Source: an uncultured Alphaproteobacteria bacterium (GTDB taxonomy: Bacteria > Pseudomonadota > Alphaproteobacteria > UBA6615). Taken from it: DNA of 64,000 nucleotides. Of this stretch, positions 25,665 through 35,185 are shown piece after piece. The notes under the pieces are model-generated. The model was given only the letters and a program-made list of their open reading frames with translations. It made no database searches and had not been told where the DNA came from. Every line of letters starts with the position of its first letter. Positions within the stretch are counted from its first letter, which is position 1. The position numbers were made by a program, and so were the translations under genes. The stretch lies in NCBI GenBank assembly GCA_943787745.1, contig CALSNJ010000002.1, positions 1,112,668 through 1,176,667 of the forward strand. Direction: 5' to 3'.

Positions 25665-26513
25665 ATGTCGCCTGTGATCGCTCCGACGATATCTGCCCAC
25701 GGTGCTGCCATGCCGGCGGTTGGCTATGGCACGATGCTGTTCCCCGAACCCGAACGCGCGGTCGGCCTCGTCCAGCATGCCCTTGCCTGCGGCTATCGCC
25801 ATATCGACACAGCTCGCAAATATGGTTCGGAGCAATGGGTCGGTGAAGGTATCCGGGCTTCAGGCCTTCCCCGCACCGACCTCTGGGTGACCACCAAAGT
25901 GACCGAGGAAAATGCGAAAGCCGATGATTTCGCCCGATCGGTCGAGACAAGTCTGGAAACCCTCGGTCTGGACTATGTTGATCTGCTGTTGATCCACTGG
26001 CCCCAGCCGCGCGTGCCGCTCGAAGAAACACTTGGCGCATTGGCGAGGGCCAAACGCGACGGGCTGGCGCGCAATATCGGCGTGTCAAATTTTACCATTG
26101 CTCTGCTCGACGAGGCTGTCGCCAAATGCCCGGAGCCGCTGTTCACCAACCAGATCGAGTATCACGCCTATCTGCGTCAGGACCGACTGATCGCGGCATG
26201 CCGGAAACACGGCCTGCTGGTCACTTGCTACGCCCCGCTGGCACGCACGGCCGTCATGAAAGACCCGGTGGTCAAGGCCATCGCCGCCGCTCACAGCAAG
26301 ACCCCCGCGCAGATCGCCCTGCGCTGGCTCGTCCAGCAACCCGATGTGGGTATCGTGCCACGCGCGCTGGAATTCGCGGAAATCGAAGAAAACATCGAGC
26401 TGTTCGATTTTGTCCTGACCACACAGGAAATGGACGCCATCGGTGCCCTGCGGGACAACAACCTCCGCGTTGTCAGCCCTGAAGTGCGTCGCCCAGACTG
26501 GGACGAAGGTTAG
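25665..26513 (+). CDS. Aldo/keto reductase
   Basis: A 282-residue NADPH-dependent oxidoreductase of the AKR superfamily. The catalytic tetrad is visible: Asp and Tyr in HIDTARKYGSEQWVGEG, Lys in LWVTTKVTEEN and His in LLLIHWPQP. The NADPH-binding end shows ALRWLVQQPDVGIVPRAL. The ATG at 25665 has a GGGCGGGGAA ribosome site; a GTG at 25635 is less likely. It follows the TRAP permease by 39 bases, so the transported solute may be an oxo-acid or sugar derivative. Confidence 0.9.
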   Translation: MSPVIAPTISAHGAAMPAVGYGTMLFPEPERAVGLVQHALACGYRHIDTARKYGSEQWVGEGIRASGLPRTDLWVTTKVTEENAKADDFARSVETSLETLGLDYVDLLLIHWPQPRVPLEETLGALARAKRDGLARNIGVSNFTIALLDEAVAKCPEPLFTNQIEYHAYLRQDRLIAACRKHGLLVTCYAPLARTAVMKDPVVKAIAAAHSKTPAQIALRWLVQQPDVGIVPRALEFAEIEENIELFDFVLTTQEMDAIGALRDNNLRVVSPEVRRPDWDEG

Positions 26514-26773
26514 GCCCAAGAACGTCGGCAACAACCCGACCTCCAGTGCAAAACACAGCTGCGCCAGCCACCAATGGGCTCATCTGCTGAGGTTTATCGC
26601 GGAATCCACGGGTCAAACAGACCAACAAATCTGCCAACCCACGCAAATGTGATGCACAATCGGGAAGAGAATACCGGTCACGGGATGAACAAACCCGAAC
26701 TCTCAGCTTGTGTTTCCCGGAAAACATCAAGATTGTTGTACCCAATGAGAATGGATATCAGCGCGGCACCGTC

Positions 26774-27277
26774 ATGAATATGGAATCCCCTCAGAATCGA
26801 ACCGGTGAAAATGTTCTCGACAGAGATCCGGGGACGCTCACGCTCGACGATTATGTGACCTACAAGGTCACTGTTCTTGCGCAAATGTTTGGTCGGGAAG
26901 CTGCCCGCATCTACTCTTCAAAGTGGGGCCTGTCACTTCCCCAGTACCGCATCATGACTGTTCTGTCGAAGCTGCCCGGCATGTCGCTTCGCGAGCTGAC
27001 AGATCAGACCCAGATGGATAAGGGACAAATCAGCCGTGTGATCACCCAGATGGAAGCCGATGGTCTGATCACCCGGGAATCGGACGAGAATGACGGACGT
27101 CGTCTTATTCTGACGCTGACCCCATCAGGCGCTCAGCTGTTCCAGCAAACAATCGGTACGGCAGAGTCGCGACAGAAGGCCATCCTGAGCGTCCTCTCAC
27201 GCGAGGAACAGGACAATCTGAATGCAACGCTGTCCAAGCTTTCCAATCATATGCGCGCGCGTCTGAACACAGACTGA
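26774..27277 (+). CDS. MarR-family transcriptional regulator
   Basis: A 167-residue dimeric winged-helix regulator. The DNA-binding part is LSLPQYRIMTVLSKLPGMSL-RELTDQTQMDKGQISRVITQ, and the wing is DENDGRRLILTLTPSG. The start ATG at 26774 is chosen because upstream residues look non-coding. It is separated from the aldo/keto reductase by 260 bases in which I see no gene. It probably regulates the neighbouring TRAP/reductase genes or itself; the target is not shown by sequence. Confidence 0.88.
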   Translation: MNMESPQNRTGENVLDRDPGTLTLDDYVTYKVTVLAQMFGREAARIYSSKWGLSLPQYRIMTVLSKLPGMSLRELTDQTQMDKGQISRVITQMEADGLITRESDENDGRRLILTLTPSGAQLFQQTIGTAESRQKAILSVLSREEQDNLNATLSKLSNHMRARLNTD

Positions 27278-27292
27278 AGCGCGCAGGACGCT

Positions 27293-27484
27293 CTAACGAG
27301 AGCGCCAGACAATGATGGCCGCAGTCGCGGCAACTGCCAGCACAATCAGAAGGTGATCGACGCCCAGCATTGGATGCAGGATGCTCCCGTCATGGGGATG
27401 GGCAACACCCGTCTCATGGGCGAACGCGGGGACCGCAAGGAACATGCCGATAAGCACGGCGAATACTGTCTTGAACATTCTCAT
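27293..27484 (-). CDS. Minimal HupE/UreJ-like membrane protein
   Basis: A 63-residue protein with a signal-like first helix (AVLIGMFLAVPAFAHE), two His-rich stretches (HETGVAHPHDG) and one more helix after HPMLGVDHLLIVLAVAATAA. The HP-x-LG-x-DHLL motif is that of HupE/UreJ nickel permeases, which are about 200 residues long, so only the first third is present. It closes the urease cluster 28 bases after ureG. It may be a trimmed nickel-handling protein or a truncated gene. Confidence 0.6.
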   Translation of the reverse strand: MRMFKTVFAVLIGMFLAVPAFAHETGVAHPHDGSILHPMLGVDHLLIVLAVAATAAIIVWRSR

Positions 27485-27512
27485 TTACTCTCTCCTGTCG
27501 CCTAAGCGCGAC

Positions 27513-28169
27513 CTACTCTGCCGCATCCACGGCCTGAGACATTGTAGCGGTTCCTGACGCGACGTCGACCAGTCCACCCATCACCAGTATGAATTCTACA
27601 ACCTCATCGATTCCGACACCGGCCTTCAAATTCGAGAAAAGATAAGGACGCTCGCCGCGCATTTTGCGGGAATCCCGGTCCATCACATCCAGATCAGCAC
27701 CGACATGGGGTGCCAGATCGATTTTGTTGATGACCAGAAGATCCGATCGTGTGATGCCCGGCCCGCCCTTGCGCGGAATTTTGTCGCCAGCAGAAACATC
27801 AATCACATAGATGGTGATATCAGCCAGTTCTGGCGAAAACGTCGCGGCGAGATTGTCACCACCGGATTCGATCAGCACGATGTCGAGGTCGGGAAATTTG
27901 AGATTCATGTCTGCAATCGCAGCCAGATTTATCGAGGCATCCTCGCGAATCGCCGTATGCGGACAGCCACCCGTCTCCACACCCTTGATCCGATCCGGCG
28001 AGAGGGCCCCCGAACGCGTCAGAAACTGCGCATCTTCCTCGGTATAGATATCGTTGGTGATGGCTGCGATGTCGTAGTTGTCGCGCAGCTTTTTGCACAA
28101 CGCATCCATCAGGGCCGTCTTGCCCGTGCCCACGGGTCCGCCAATACCGACGCGAAAGGGTTTGCTCAT
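27513..28169 (-). CDS. ureG: Urease accessory GTPase UreG
   Basis: A 218-residue SIMIBI GTPase with P-loop GGPVGTGKT, the metal-binding CPH motif in [15 protein letters not shown], and the NKID specificity motif in [14 protein letters not shown]. UreG powers nickel delivery to apo-urease together with UreE and the UreFD complex. Its start overlaps the ureF stop by four bases (ATGA), indicating translational coupling. Confidence 0.97.
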   Translation of the reverse strand: MSKPFRVGIGGPVGTGKTALMDALCKKLRDNYDIAAITNDIYTEEDAQFLTRSGALSPDRIKGVETGGCPHTAIREDASINLAAIADMNLKFPDLDIVLIESGGDNLAATFSPELADITIYVIDVSAGDKIPRKGGPGITRSDLLVINKIDLAPHVGADLDVMDRDSRKMRGERPYLFSNLKAGVGIDEVVEFILVMGGLVDVASGTATMSQAVDAAE

Positions 28170-28897
28170 GATCTAAACAGCCTTGTGTATTGAGTTTCAT
28201 GACGTGCCGACGCCCAGTCGGCCATTAATGTTCCCGAACCAATATCATCCCGCGTATCAACCATCGCCGCGGTAACTGCTCGTTCAACAACGGGTTCCAG
28301 TTCGGCAATCGTTTGAAGTCCATCGCTTTGCCCCAGCGGGATCAATCGAACGCCCGCCGAAACCAGATTGGCGCCAAACGCATGCAGATAAGCCGTCAGC
28401 GCCGCACGTTCGGGTATCTTGTAAGCCGCCGCTGCGAGGGCGACCGCCACAGGATAGACCGCGGGACGATCCAGTTCCGCCGCAAGTTCACGCAGCCAGT
28501 CATATTCCCGCGCGGGCCAGGGCCCCGCCACCATATCCGTAAAAGCGCGCCCCTGACCTTCAGATTCCACGCCCAGCTCGCGTGTGGCGCGCATGGTGTC
28601 ACCGCGTTCAAGAGCCCAGCCCATCAAATCCCTGTCGCCCTTGAACGTGGCCTCATAGCTCGCACGAAACAGGCAGGCATCGACCCGTCCCGAACCCTGA
28701 CAAACTATCTCCGACGACCATGCAAGCAAGCCATCCCGGTCGGTCACGCGTCCGGCCTCAACGGCATATTCCAGTCCATGGGAATAACTGAACGCCCCAA
28801 CCGGAAAAGATGGGGACAGCCACGCCATAAGCCGTAACAAATCTGCCTCACCAATATCCGCCAGATCAGGCGACTCAATGGTCGTGATCGTGTCCAT
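28166..28897 (-). CDS. ureF: Urease accessory protein UreF
   Basis: About 243 residues from [20 protein letters not shown]. Family features are [17 protein letters not shown] and, near the C-terminus, [20 protein letters not shown]. UreF binds UreD on the urease trimer and recruits UreG. Upstream in-frame ATGs at 28906 and 29026 exist, but the longer form would read through ureE; 28897 already overlaps the ureE 3' end by 23 bases. Confidence 0.95.
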   Translation of the reverse strand: MDTITTIESPDLADIGEADLLRLMAWLSPSFPVGAFSYSHGLEYAVEAGRVTDRDGLLAWSSEIVCQGSGRVDACLFRASYEATFKGDRDLMGWALERGDTMRATRELGVESEGQGRAFTDMVAGPWPAREYDWLRELAAELDRPAVYPVAVALAAAAYKIPERAALTAYLHAFGANLVSAGVRLIPLGQSDGLQTIAELEPVVERAVTAAMVDTRDDIGSGTLMADWASARHETQYTRLFRS

Positions 28898-29381
28898 GAC
28901 CACCATGTCCGTGAGATGCGCCGTGCGCGTTCGCCTCGGAGGCTTCGGCATAGGCTCCAGGTTCGGGTGAAAACGGCGCTCGCAAACGGGTGACATGTGC
29001 ACCCAGGCGTTCTGCCATTTCAACAATCACATGATCATCACGAATCCGGAGCGTGCCGTCCTCGAGAACTTCAACGGGAATATGACGATTGCCGACATGC
29101 CATGCCATACGCGCTGTTTCGACCAAACCATGACAGCGCAAATCCGCTACGGCCTCCGCGGCAGCGACAACACGCACAAAGCCGCCATTCTCAAGCACCA
29201 GTCCGTCCCCGTCTGAAAGACGTGTTGCGTCATCAAGATCGAGTTGCACGGCCCGGTCATCATCTGTACGCAAGCGAATACGTCGACGATGGCGGTCATC
29301 GTAGTCGAGAGTCACACTCGTGGATGCCTGATCCACCGGCCAGTTGCCGGCCTTCAGAACGCTTGTGGCGCGCCCGACCAT
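28875..29381 (-). CDS. ureE: Urease nickel metallochaperone UreE
   Basis: A 168-residue protein from [14 protein letters not shown], with an N-terminal peptide-binding domain, a ferredoxin-like nickel-binding domain (HVGNRHIPVEVLEDGTLRIR, containing the conserved GNRH) and a C-terminal His-rich tail ([16 protein letters not shown]). The tail is a nickel store. The ATG overlaps the ureC stop as TGATG, so translation is coupled to ureC. Confidence 0.95.
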   Translation of the reverse strand: MVGRATSVLKAGNWPVDQASTSVTLDYDDRHRRRIRLRTDDDRAVQLDLDDATRLSDGDGLVLENGGFVRVVAAAEAVADLRCHGLVETARMAWHVGNRHIPVEVLEDGTLRIRDDHVIVEMAERLGAHVTRLRAPFSPEPGAYAEASEANAHGASHGHGGHGHDHDH

Positions 29382-31090
29382 CAGAACAGGAAATACCGTT
29401 GCGCCATCGGCAACTCGACGGCTGGTTCGCAAGTCAGCAATTCACCATCCGCGCGGACCTCATAGGTTTCCGGATCAACTTCCATGACCGGCGTGGCGCC
29501 ATTATGGATCATGTCGCCTTTCTTGATCGCCCGCGTGCCTGATACGCCCAGCAAAGTCTTCGAAAGCCCAAACTGCTCCCCGATGCCGTTTGCCAGCCCG
29601 GCCTGAGAAACGAAATTCACCGAGCTGGCGGTCAACGAGCGTCCGAAGGCTGCGAACATCGGCCGGTAGTGAACCGGTTGTGGCGTTGGAATGGAGGCAT
29701 TGGGATCACCCATCGCAGCGCCGGCGATGCTGCCACATTTCAGGATCAGGTCAGGCTTCACACCGAAGAACATCGGTTTCCAGATCACCAGGTCCGCAAG
29801 CTTGCCGACCTCGACCGACCCGACATGCTCTGCAATGCCATGACTGAGCGCCGGATTGATCGTGTATTTCGCGATGTAACGACGAACCCGCATGTTGTCA
29901 TTGTCGCCCGTTTCTTCCGGCAACGTGCCCCGCTGCTTTTTCATCTTGTCCGCAGTTTGCCATGTGCGGACGATGACCTCGCCAACCCGCCCCATCGCCT
30001 GGCTGTCCGACGCAATCATCGAAAAGGCGCCAAGGTCATGGAGAATATCCTCGGCCGCGATGGTTTCACGACGAATACGGCTTTCGGCAAAGGCGACATC
30101 TTCAGGGATACGTGAATCGAGATGATGGCAAACCATCAGCATGTCGAGATGCTCGTCGACAGTGTTGATGGTGTAAGGTCGGGTCGGGTTGGTTGAAGAC
30201 GGAAGCACATTGGCTTCCCCGCAGAGCTTGATGATATCGGGCGCGTGCCCGCCCCCCGCTCCTTCTGTATGGAAGGCATGAATCGTACGTCCCTTGAACG
30301 CCGCGACGGTGTTTTCCACAAAGCCAGACTCATTCAACGTGTCGGTGTGGATCGCCACCTGAATATCAAACTCTTCGGCAATCGAAAGGCAGGCATCAAT
30401 GGCCGCCGGCGTCGTGCCCCAGTCTTCATGCAATTTCATGCCGCAAACGCCGGCATTGACCTGCTCAATCAGAGCCGCCGGTTGCGTTGCATTGCCCTTG
30501 CCGAAAAATCCGAGATTCATCGGGAAGGCTTCAGCCGCCTGAAACATGCGCTCGATATGCCAGGGACCCGGTGTGCAGGTCGTTGCATTTGTACCCTCGG
30601 CCGGCCCCGTGCCGCCGCCGAGCATGGTTGTAACGCCCGAATAGAGCGCCTCATCAATTTGCTGCGGGCTGATCCAGTGAATATGCGCATCGATCCCGCC
30701 AGCCGTGATGATCCGCCCCTCACCGGCAATCGCCTCTGTACCCGGCCCGATAATGATATCCACATCGGGTTGCACATCGGGATTACCCGCCTTGCCGATC
30801 GCTGCGATACGACCATCACGGATGCCAATATCGGCCTTCACAATGCCCCAGTGATCAACAATCAGGGCGTTGGTAATGACCGTGTCGACAGCGCCATCGG
30901 CGCGGCTCACCTGGGACTGCCCCATACCGTCACGTATCACCTTGCCGCCGCCGAATTTCACCTCCTCACCATAGGTGGTGTGGTCGCGCTCAACTTCGAT
31001 GAACAGGTCTGTATCTGCCAGACGGACCTTGTCACCCGTGGTCGGGCCAAACATCGTGGCGTAACTGGCGCGATCAATTGAATAAGCCAT
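29381..31090 (-). CDS. ureC: Urease alpha subunit
   Basis: The 569-residue catalytic subunit that hydrolyses urea to ammonia and carbamate. Nickel ligands are visible: H136 and H138 in DAHIHWISP, the lysine that becomes carbamylated at 219 in GMKLHEDWG, and the active-site flap with Cys in MVCHHLD. Length matches the family. It lies between ureB (3 bases) and ureE (overlap). Confidence 0.98.
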   Translation of the reverse strand: MAYSIDRASYATMFGPTTGDKVRLADTDLFIEVERDHTTYGEEVKFGGGKVIRDGMGQSQVSRADGAVDTVITNALIVDHWGIVKADIGIRDGRIAAIGKAGNPDVQPDVDIIIGPGTEAIAGEGRIITAGGIDAHIHWISPQQIDEALYSGVTTMLGGGTGPAEGTNATTCTPGPWHIERMFQAAEAFPMNLGFFGKGNATQPAALIEQVNAGVCGMKLHEDWGTTPAAIDACLSIAEEFDIQVAIHTDTLNESGFVENTVAAFKGRTIHAFHTEGAGGGHAPDIIKLCGEANVLPSSTNPTRPYTINTVDEHLDMLMVCHHLDSRIPEDVAFAESRIRRETIAAEDILHDLGAFSMIASDSQAMGRVGEVIVRTWQTADKMKKQRGTLPEETGDNDNMRVRRYIAKYTINPALSHGIAEHVGSVEVGKLADLVIWKPMFFGVKPDLILKCGSIAGAAMGDPNASIPTPQPVHYRPMFAAFGRSLTASSVNFVSQAGLANGIGEQFGLSKTLLGVSGTRAIKKGDMIHNGATPVMEVDPETYEVRADGELLTCEPAVELPMAQRYFLF

Positions 31091-31093
31091 TCC

Positions 31094-31405
31094 TCAGTCC
31101 TCCAGCACGCCGTTGACGGCCCCATTGAATCCGAACACACGACGATCACCGGCATAGGCGACAAGCGCGACTTCGCGGCTCTGACCCGGCTCAAATCGCA
31201 CCGCTGTTCCGGCTGGTATATCCAGACGAAATCCTTTCGCCGCGTCCCGGTCGAACTCCAGTGCCCCGTTCACTTCGTGGAAATGATAGTGCGACCCAAC
31301 TTGCACCGGCCGATCGCCGGTATTGGCCACAACCAAGTCAAGCGTTTCACGGCCTTCGTTCAGGATGACCTCGCCATCCGCTGTCAGAATTTCACCGGGG
31401 ATCAT
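31094..31405 (-). CDS. ureB: Urease beta subunit
   Basis: A 103-residue structural subunit starting [20 protein letters not shown] and containing the family motif [18 protein letters not shown]. It forms the trimeric urease core with UreA and UreC. It lies 8 bases after ureA. The separate small beta and gamma subunits match the usual bacterial three-gene arrangement. Confidence 0.98.
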   Translation of the reverse strand: MIPGEILTADGEVILNEGRETLDLVVANTGDRPVQVGSHYHFHEVNGALEFDRDAAKGFRLDIPAGTAVRFEPGQSREVALVAYAGDRRVFGFNGAVNGVLED

Positions 31406-31413
31406 CTGGCACC

Positions 31414-31716
31414 TCAGCGTATCGGGTTGTGAACGGTGACAAGCTTTGTCCCGTCGGGAAATGTCGCTTCGACCTGAATGTCGTGGATCATCTCGGCGAT
31501 CCCATCCATGACGTCATCACGAGACAGCACACTGGCACCGTCGCGCATGAGGTCCGCCACGCTTCGACCATCGCGTGCGCCTTCCACGACAAAATCGGAG
31601 ATCAGGGCAATCGCTTCGGGATAGTTCAGCTTAACCCCACGCGCATGTCGTTTGCGCGCAACTTCTGCGGCCATCGCAACCAGCAGTTTATCCTTTTCAC
31701 GGGGTGTGAGATTCAT
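31414..31716 (-). CDS. ureA: Urease gamma subunit
   Basis: A 100-residue protein from [20 protein letters not shown] with the typical [20 protein letters not shown] and [18 protein letters not shown] longer reading from 31863 would overlap ureD and is not supported. It lies 25 bases after ureD and starts the structural gene set ureABC. Confidence 0.98.
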   Translation of the reverse strand: MNLTPREKDKLLVAMAAEVARKRHARGVKLNYPEAIALISDFVVEGARDGRSVADLMRDGASVLSRDDVMDGIAEMIHDIQVEATFPDGTKLVTVHNPIR

Positions 31717-31741
31717 CTTCGGCTCATCTTCGTTGCATGCA

Positions 31742-32560
31742 TCACATATTCCACAAGCGCGGCATCTGTGCCGGGTACCCGGCAATCCGACTTCGAAAGC
31801 CGCACCAAAAATCACCATAGGCATTGCGCAACGACAGACTGTTGGCGCCAAGCCACCGCACAATCAGGACGTCTCCGACACATGTCGCGGCGGCATACAG
31901 ACCTTGTTCAGGTTCGCCCAACAGATCGCGTGCCGTGTCGATAGAATCGGGGGCGTCATCACCGACATAAATCATGCTCGCATAGGCAGAGGCACCACCC
32001 AGGCCTGCGGCAGAGTTCAGCGTTGCATTCAATTCCGTATCGAGGTGCAGCGCATCCGACCAGACAAGCCGACCTTCACGGCGCACCTCCCAAGAATCAC
32101 GCACAAGACCCTGAGTCATGGTCTCCCCCATGGCCGTGCGGCCGAAGACGATCATCTCACCTGCCATCATGCGTGCACCAGCTCCAACATCAGCGAGCGT
32201 CGCGCGCCGCATGCGGGCGTTTTCGAACAGAATGGTTTCCTGTGGCAGCCATTCCAGCCAGGCACCATCCGAAGCATCAAGTTTGACCTCGATTGTCACA
32301 TCGGCGCCCAGCGAACGGTACACCTTCTCGGCGGCCTGCCCGACGATTCTAGATGCTGTACCCGCAGCGCCATGCACGACAATGCCGAGACTGTCCCCAC
32401 CGACCAATCCGCCAGACGTCGTCACGAGCGCACCGGTGAATGGTTCATCATCCGCGACATCAGGAAACAAAATGCGCAAGGGGTCGGACTGGTCGAGATG
32501 GGCCAGCCGCGTGCGACCGCCGTCATACGTAAATTCGATTTCCGCCCGTCCCGTCGCCAC
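31742..32560 (-). CDS. ureD: Urease accessory protein UreD
   Basis: A 272-residue protein from a GTG start preceded by AGGAG. It shows the family pattern [22 protein letters not shown] and [20 protein letters not shown]. UreD scaffolds UreF and UreG on the urease apoprotein for nickel insertion. It lies nine bases after urtE, so transporter and enzyme genes form one continuous transcription unit. Confidence 0.95.
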   Translation of the reverse strand: MATGRAEIEFTYDGGRTRLAHLDQSDPLRILFPDVADDEPFTGALVTTSGGLVGGDSLGIVVHGAAGTASRIVGQAAEKVYRSLGADVTIEVKLDASDGAWLEWLPQETILFENARMRRATLADVGAGARMMAGEMIVFGRTAMGETMTQGLVRDSWEVRREGRLVWSDALHLDTELNATLNSAAGLGGASAYASMIYVGDDAPDSIDTARDLLGEPEQGLYAAATCVGDVLIVRWLGANSLSLRNAYGDFWCGFRSRIAGYPAQMPRLWNM

Positions 32561-32569
32561 GATTTTCTC

Positions 32570-33265
32570 CTAAACCGTAAGGTGACGCCGAATCTCGGAT
32601 TCGGCCAAATCTTTGATCGGACCCGACAGAACTATTTCACCGCGGTCCATCACCGCGACATCATCAGCGAGATCCCGGGCGAACTCGTAATACTGCTCCA
32701 CAAGCAGGATCGCCATATCCCCGCGGTCGGCCAGCAGACGGATCACCCGTTCGATGTCCTTGATGATTGAAGGCTGAATACCCTCCGTCGGCTCGTCGAG
32801 AACCAGCAGCTGCGGTTTGGTCACCAGCGCCCGGCCGATCGCCAGTTGTTGCTGCTGACCGCCCGAAAGATCACCACCCCGGCGCCCAAGCATGTCGGCC
32901 AGAACCGGAAACAATTCGAACACCTCATCGGGTATTCTGGCTTCGCGACGCGGCAGGCAGGCAAACCCTGTCATCAGGTTTTCTTCAACAGAGAGTTGCC
33001 CGAATACATCTCGGCCCTGAGGCACGTAGCCGATACCCCGACGCGCGCGTGCGTGGGGAGCCATGCGAACGATGTTTTCACCGTCCCATGTCACGGTGCC
33101 GCTCCGGATCGGGGTATGGCCAGTCAGACCACGCAACATCGATGTCTTCCCGACACCGTTACGTCCCAACAAACAGGTAATGCGACCACGTTCCGCTGAG
33201 ACATCGGCACCACGAAGGATGTGACTGGCGCCGTAATAAAGATTGATATCCTTGGCTTCGAGCAT
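32570..33265 (-). CDS. urtE: Urea ABC transporter ATP-binding protein UrtE
   Basis: A 231-residue ABC ATPase of the branched-chain amino-acid/LivF class: Walker A GRNGVGKT, Q-loop YVPQGRDVFG, signature LSGGQQQQLAIGRAL, Walker B LLVLDEPTEG and the H-loop-equivalent VEQYYEFA. The urea-type UrtE replaces LivF in urtABCDE. It starts three bases after urtD. Confidence 0.95.
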   Translation of the reverse strand: MLEAKDINLYYGASHILRGADVSAERGRITCLLGRNGVGKTSMLRGLTGHTPIRSGTVTWDGENIVRMAPHARARRGIGYVPQGRDVFGQLSVEENLMTGFACLPRREARIPDEVFELFPVLADMLGRRGGDLSGGQQQQLAIGRALVTKPQLLVLDEPTEGIQPSIIKDIERVIRLLADRGDMAILLVEQYYEFARDLADDVAVMDRGEIVLSGPIKDLAESEIRRHLTV

Positions 33266-33268
33266 GGT

Positions 33269-34036
33269 TCAGCGCCCCAGATAGACTTCGATAACGCGCG
33301 GATCGACCTGCACACTGTCCATGGATCCCTCCGCGATCACGCTGCCCTCATGAAGAACAGACACCACGCAATCCAGGTCCCGAACGAATTCCATGTCGTG
33401 CTCCACAACAACCAGTGAGCGATCCTTGGAAATCTCTTCCAGCAGGATTGCCGTCTGCTCGGTCTCGGCATCGCTCATACCTGCGACGGGTTCGTCGAGC
33501 AGCATCAGTTCGGGCTCTTGCGCCAGCAACATTCCGATTTCCAACCACTGCTTCTGGCCATGACTCAAATCACCCGCCAGATCATCGCGCCGTTCGGTGA
33601 GACGAATGGTTTTCAATGTGGCATCGATCCGGTCGTTTTGCTCTCCGCGCAGACGCGCAAACAGTGTTTCACGAATGCTCCGGTCAGATTTGAGAGAGAG
33701 ATAGAGGTTTTCGAACACGGTCAGACTTTCAAAGACCGTGGGTTTCTGAAACTTGCGGCCAATCCCGAGATTGGCGATGTCAGCTTCGTCGAGATGGGTC
33801 AGGTCCACGTCTTCACCAAACAGAACACGACCTGTATCGGGTCGCGTCTTGCCGGTTACGATATCCATCATCGTGGTCTTTCCCGCCCCATTGGGACCGA
33901 TGATCGCGCGCATCTCGCCACGGCGAATGATCAGGTTGAGACTGTTGAGGGCTTTGAACCCGTCAAAGCTGACGGAAACGCCTTCGAGATAGAGGATTGA
34001 TTCCGCCAGTGCGGCAGAGTTTGTTGGCTCAGACAT
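33269..34036 (-). CDS. urtD: Urea ABC transporter ATP-binding protein UrtD
   Basis: A 255-residue ABC ATPase of the LivG class from MSEPTNSAALAESILYLEGV. Walker A is GPNGAGKT, the signature is LSHGQKQWLEIGML, Walker B is LMLLDEPVAGM, and the switch His follows in VVVEHDMEF. The start at 34036 overlaps the urtC 3' end by eight bases; a longer form from 34183 would run back into urtC. Confidence 0.95.
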   Translation of the reverse strand: MSEPTNSAALAESILYLEGVSVSFDGFKALNSLNLIIRRGEMRAIIGPNGAGKTTMMDIVTGKTRPDTGRVLFGEDVDLTHLDEADIANLGIGRKFQKPTVFESLTVFENLYLSLKSDRSIRETLFARLRGEQNDRIDATLKTIRLTERRDDLAGDLSHGQKQWLEIGMLLAQEPELMLLDEPVAGMSDAETEQTAILLEEISKDRSLVVVEHDMEFVRDLDCVVSVLHEGSVIAEGSMDSVQVDPRVIEVYLGR

Positions 34037-35171
34037 CGACACGGCGGATCCTCCTGAGAATGGCGTCACGCATTTCGCCCGAACGGATGGAGCGATAAAC
34101 GCCGACCAGTCCCTTCGGCATAACGAGGGTGACAAGAATGAACAGCGCGCCCAGGAAGAACAGCCAGATTTCAGGTGCAGCACCGGTAAAGTAGGTCCGT
34201 GCGCCGTTCACGGTGAAAGCCCCAACAATGGCGCCGAACAGCGTTCCACGCCCACCGACTGCGACCCAGATCGCCATCTCGATAGATTTGGCCGGTGAAA
34301 ACTCGCCGGGATTGATAATCCCGACCTGCGGCACATAAAGCGCACCCGCAATACCCGCAAGCATCGCAGACAGGGTGAAGACAAAGAGCTTTGCATTGGT
34401 CACGGAATAGCCCAGGAAACGGACCCGGCTCTCGGCATCACGCACTGCGATGAGCAGGCGGCCAAGTTTTGAAGACACCACCGCGCGACAGATCAGGTAG
34501 ACGAGGACAAGCGCAATGGCAGAGACGACATAGAGGCCAATCTTCGTCGTATCCCGCGACAGATCGAAGCCAAGAATATCCTTGAAGTCAGTCAGGCCAT
34601 TGTTGCCGCCAAACCCCATCTCGTTCCGGAAAAACGCCAGCATGAAGGCAAACACCATTGCCTGGCTGATGATGGAAAAATAGACGCCGGTAATACGCGA
34701 ACGAAATGCCAGCCAACCAAACACAAAAGCCAGCAACCCCGGAACGAGCACCACCATCAGAGCCGCAAACCAGAACTGGTCAAATCCGAACCAGTACCAG
34801 GGCAGCGAGTCCCAATTGAGAAACACCATAAAATCCGGAAGGTCCGGGTTGCCATAGACACTCCGGTCCCCGATCTGGCGCATCATGTACATACCCATGG
34901 CGTAGCCGCCGAGGCCAAAGAACGCCCCATGCCCAAGACTGAGAATACCCGCATAACCCCAGATGAGATCGAGGGCGAGAGCGAGAATCGCAAAGCACAG
35001 ATATTTGCCAAGTGTTGCGACCCAGAAGGTCGAGATGTGGAAGAACGAACCCTCCGGCACCGCGAGATTGAGGAACGGCACAACGAACAGTCCCACAACC
35101 ATCAGGACGGCGATGGCGGCCCAGCCCTTGCGCGATTCAAGCGCGAAAAGACGACGTGAAATCGGCCCCAT
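34029..35171 (-). CDS. urtC: Urea ABC transporter permease UrtC
   Basis: A 380-residue LivM-type permease with about ten membrane segments. Visible landmarks are IWGYAGILSLGHGAFFGLGG and, in the EAA-like region, RVRFLGYSVTNAKLFVFTLS followed by IAGALYVPQVGIINPGEFSP. It pairs with UrtB in the inner membrane. It starts 14 bases after urtB. Confidence 0.95.
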   Translation of the reverse strand: MGPISRRLFALESRKGWAAIAVLMVVGLFVVPFLNLAVPEGSFFHISTFWVATLGKYLCFAILALALDLIWGYAGILSLGHGAFFGLGGYAMGMYMMRQIGDRSVYGNPDLPDFMVFLNWDSLPWYWFGFDQFWFAALMVVLVPGLLAFVFGWLAFRSRITGVYFSIISQAMVFAFMLAFFRNEMGFGGNNGLTDFKDILGFDLSRDTTKIGLYVVSAIALVLVYLICRAVVSSKLGRLLIAVRDAESRVRFLGYSVTNAKLFVFTLSAMLAGIAGALYVPQVGIINPGEFSPAKSIEMAIWVAVGGRGTLFGAIVGAFTVNGARTYFTGAAPEIWLFFLGALFILVTLVMPKGLVGVYRSIRSGEMRDAILRRIRRVDV

Positions 35172-35185
35172 AATCGTCTCCCCGC

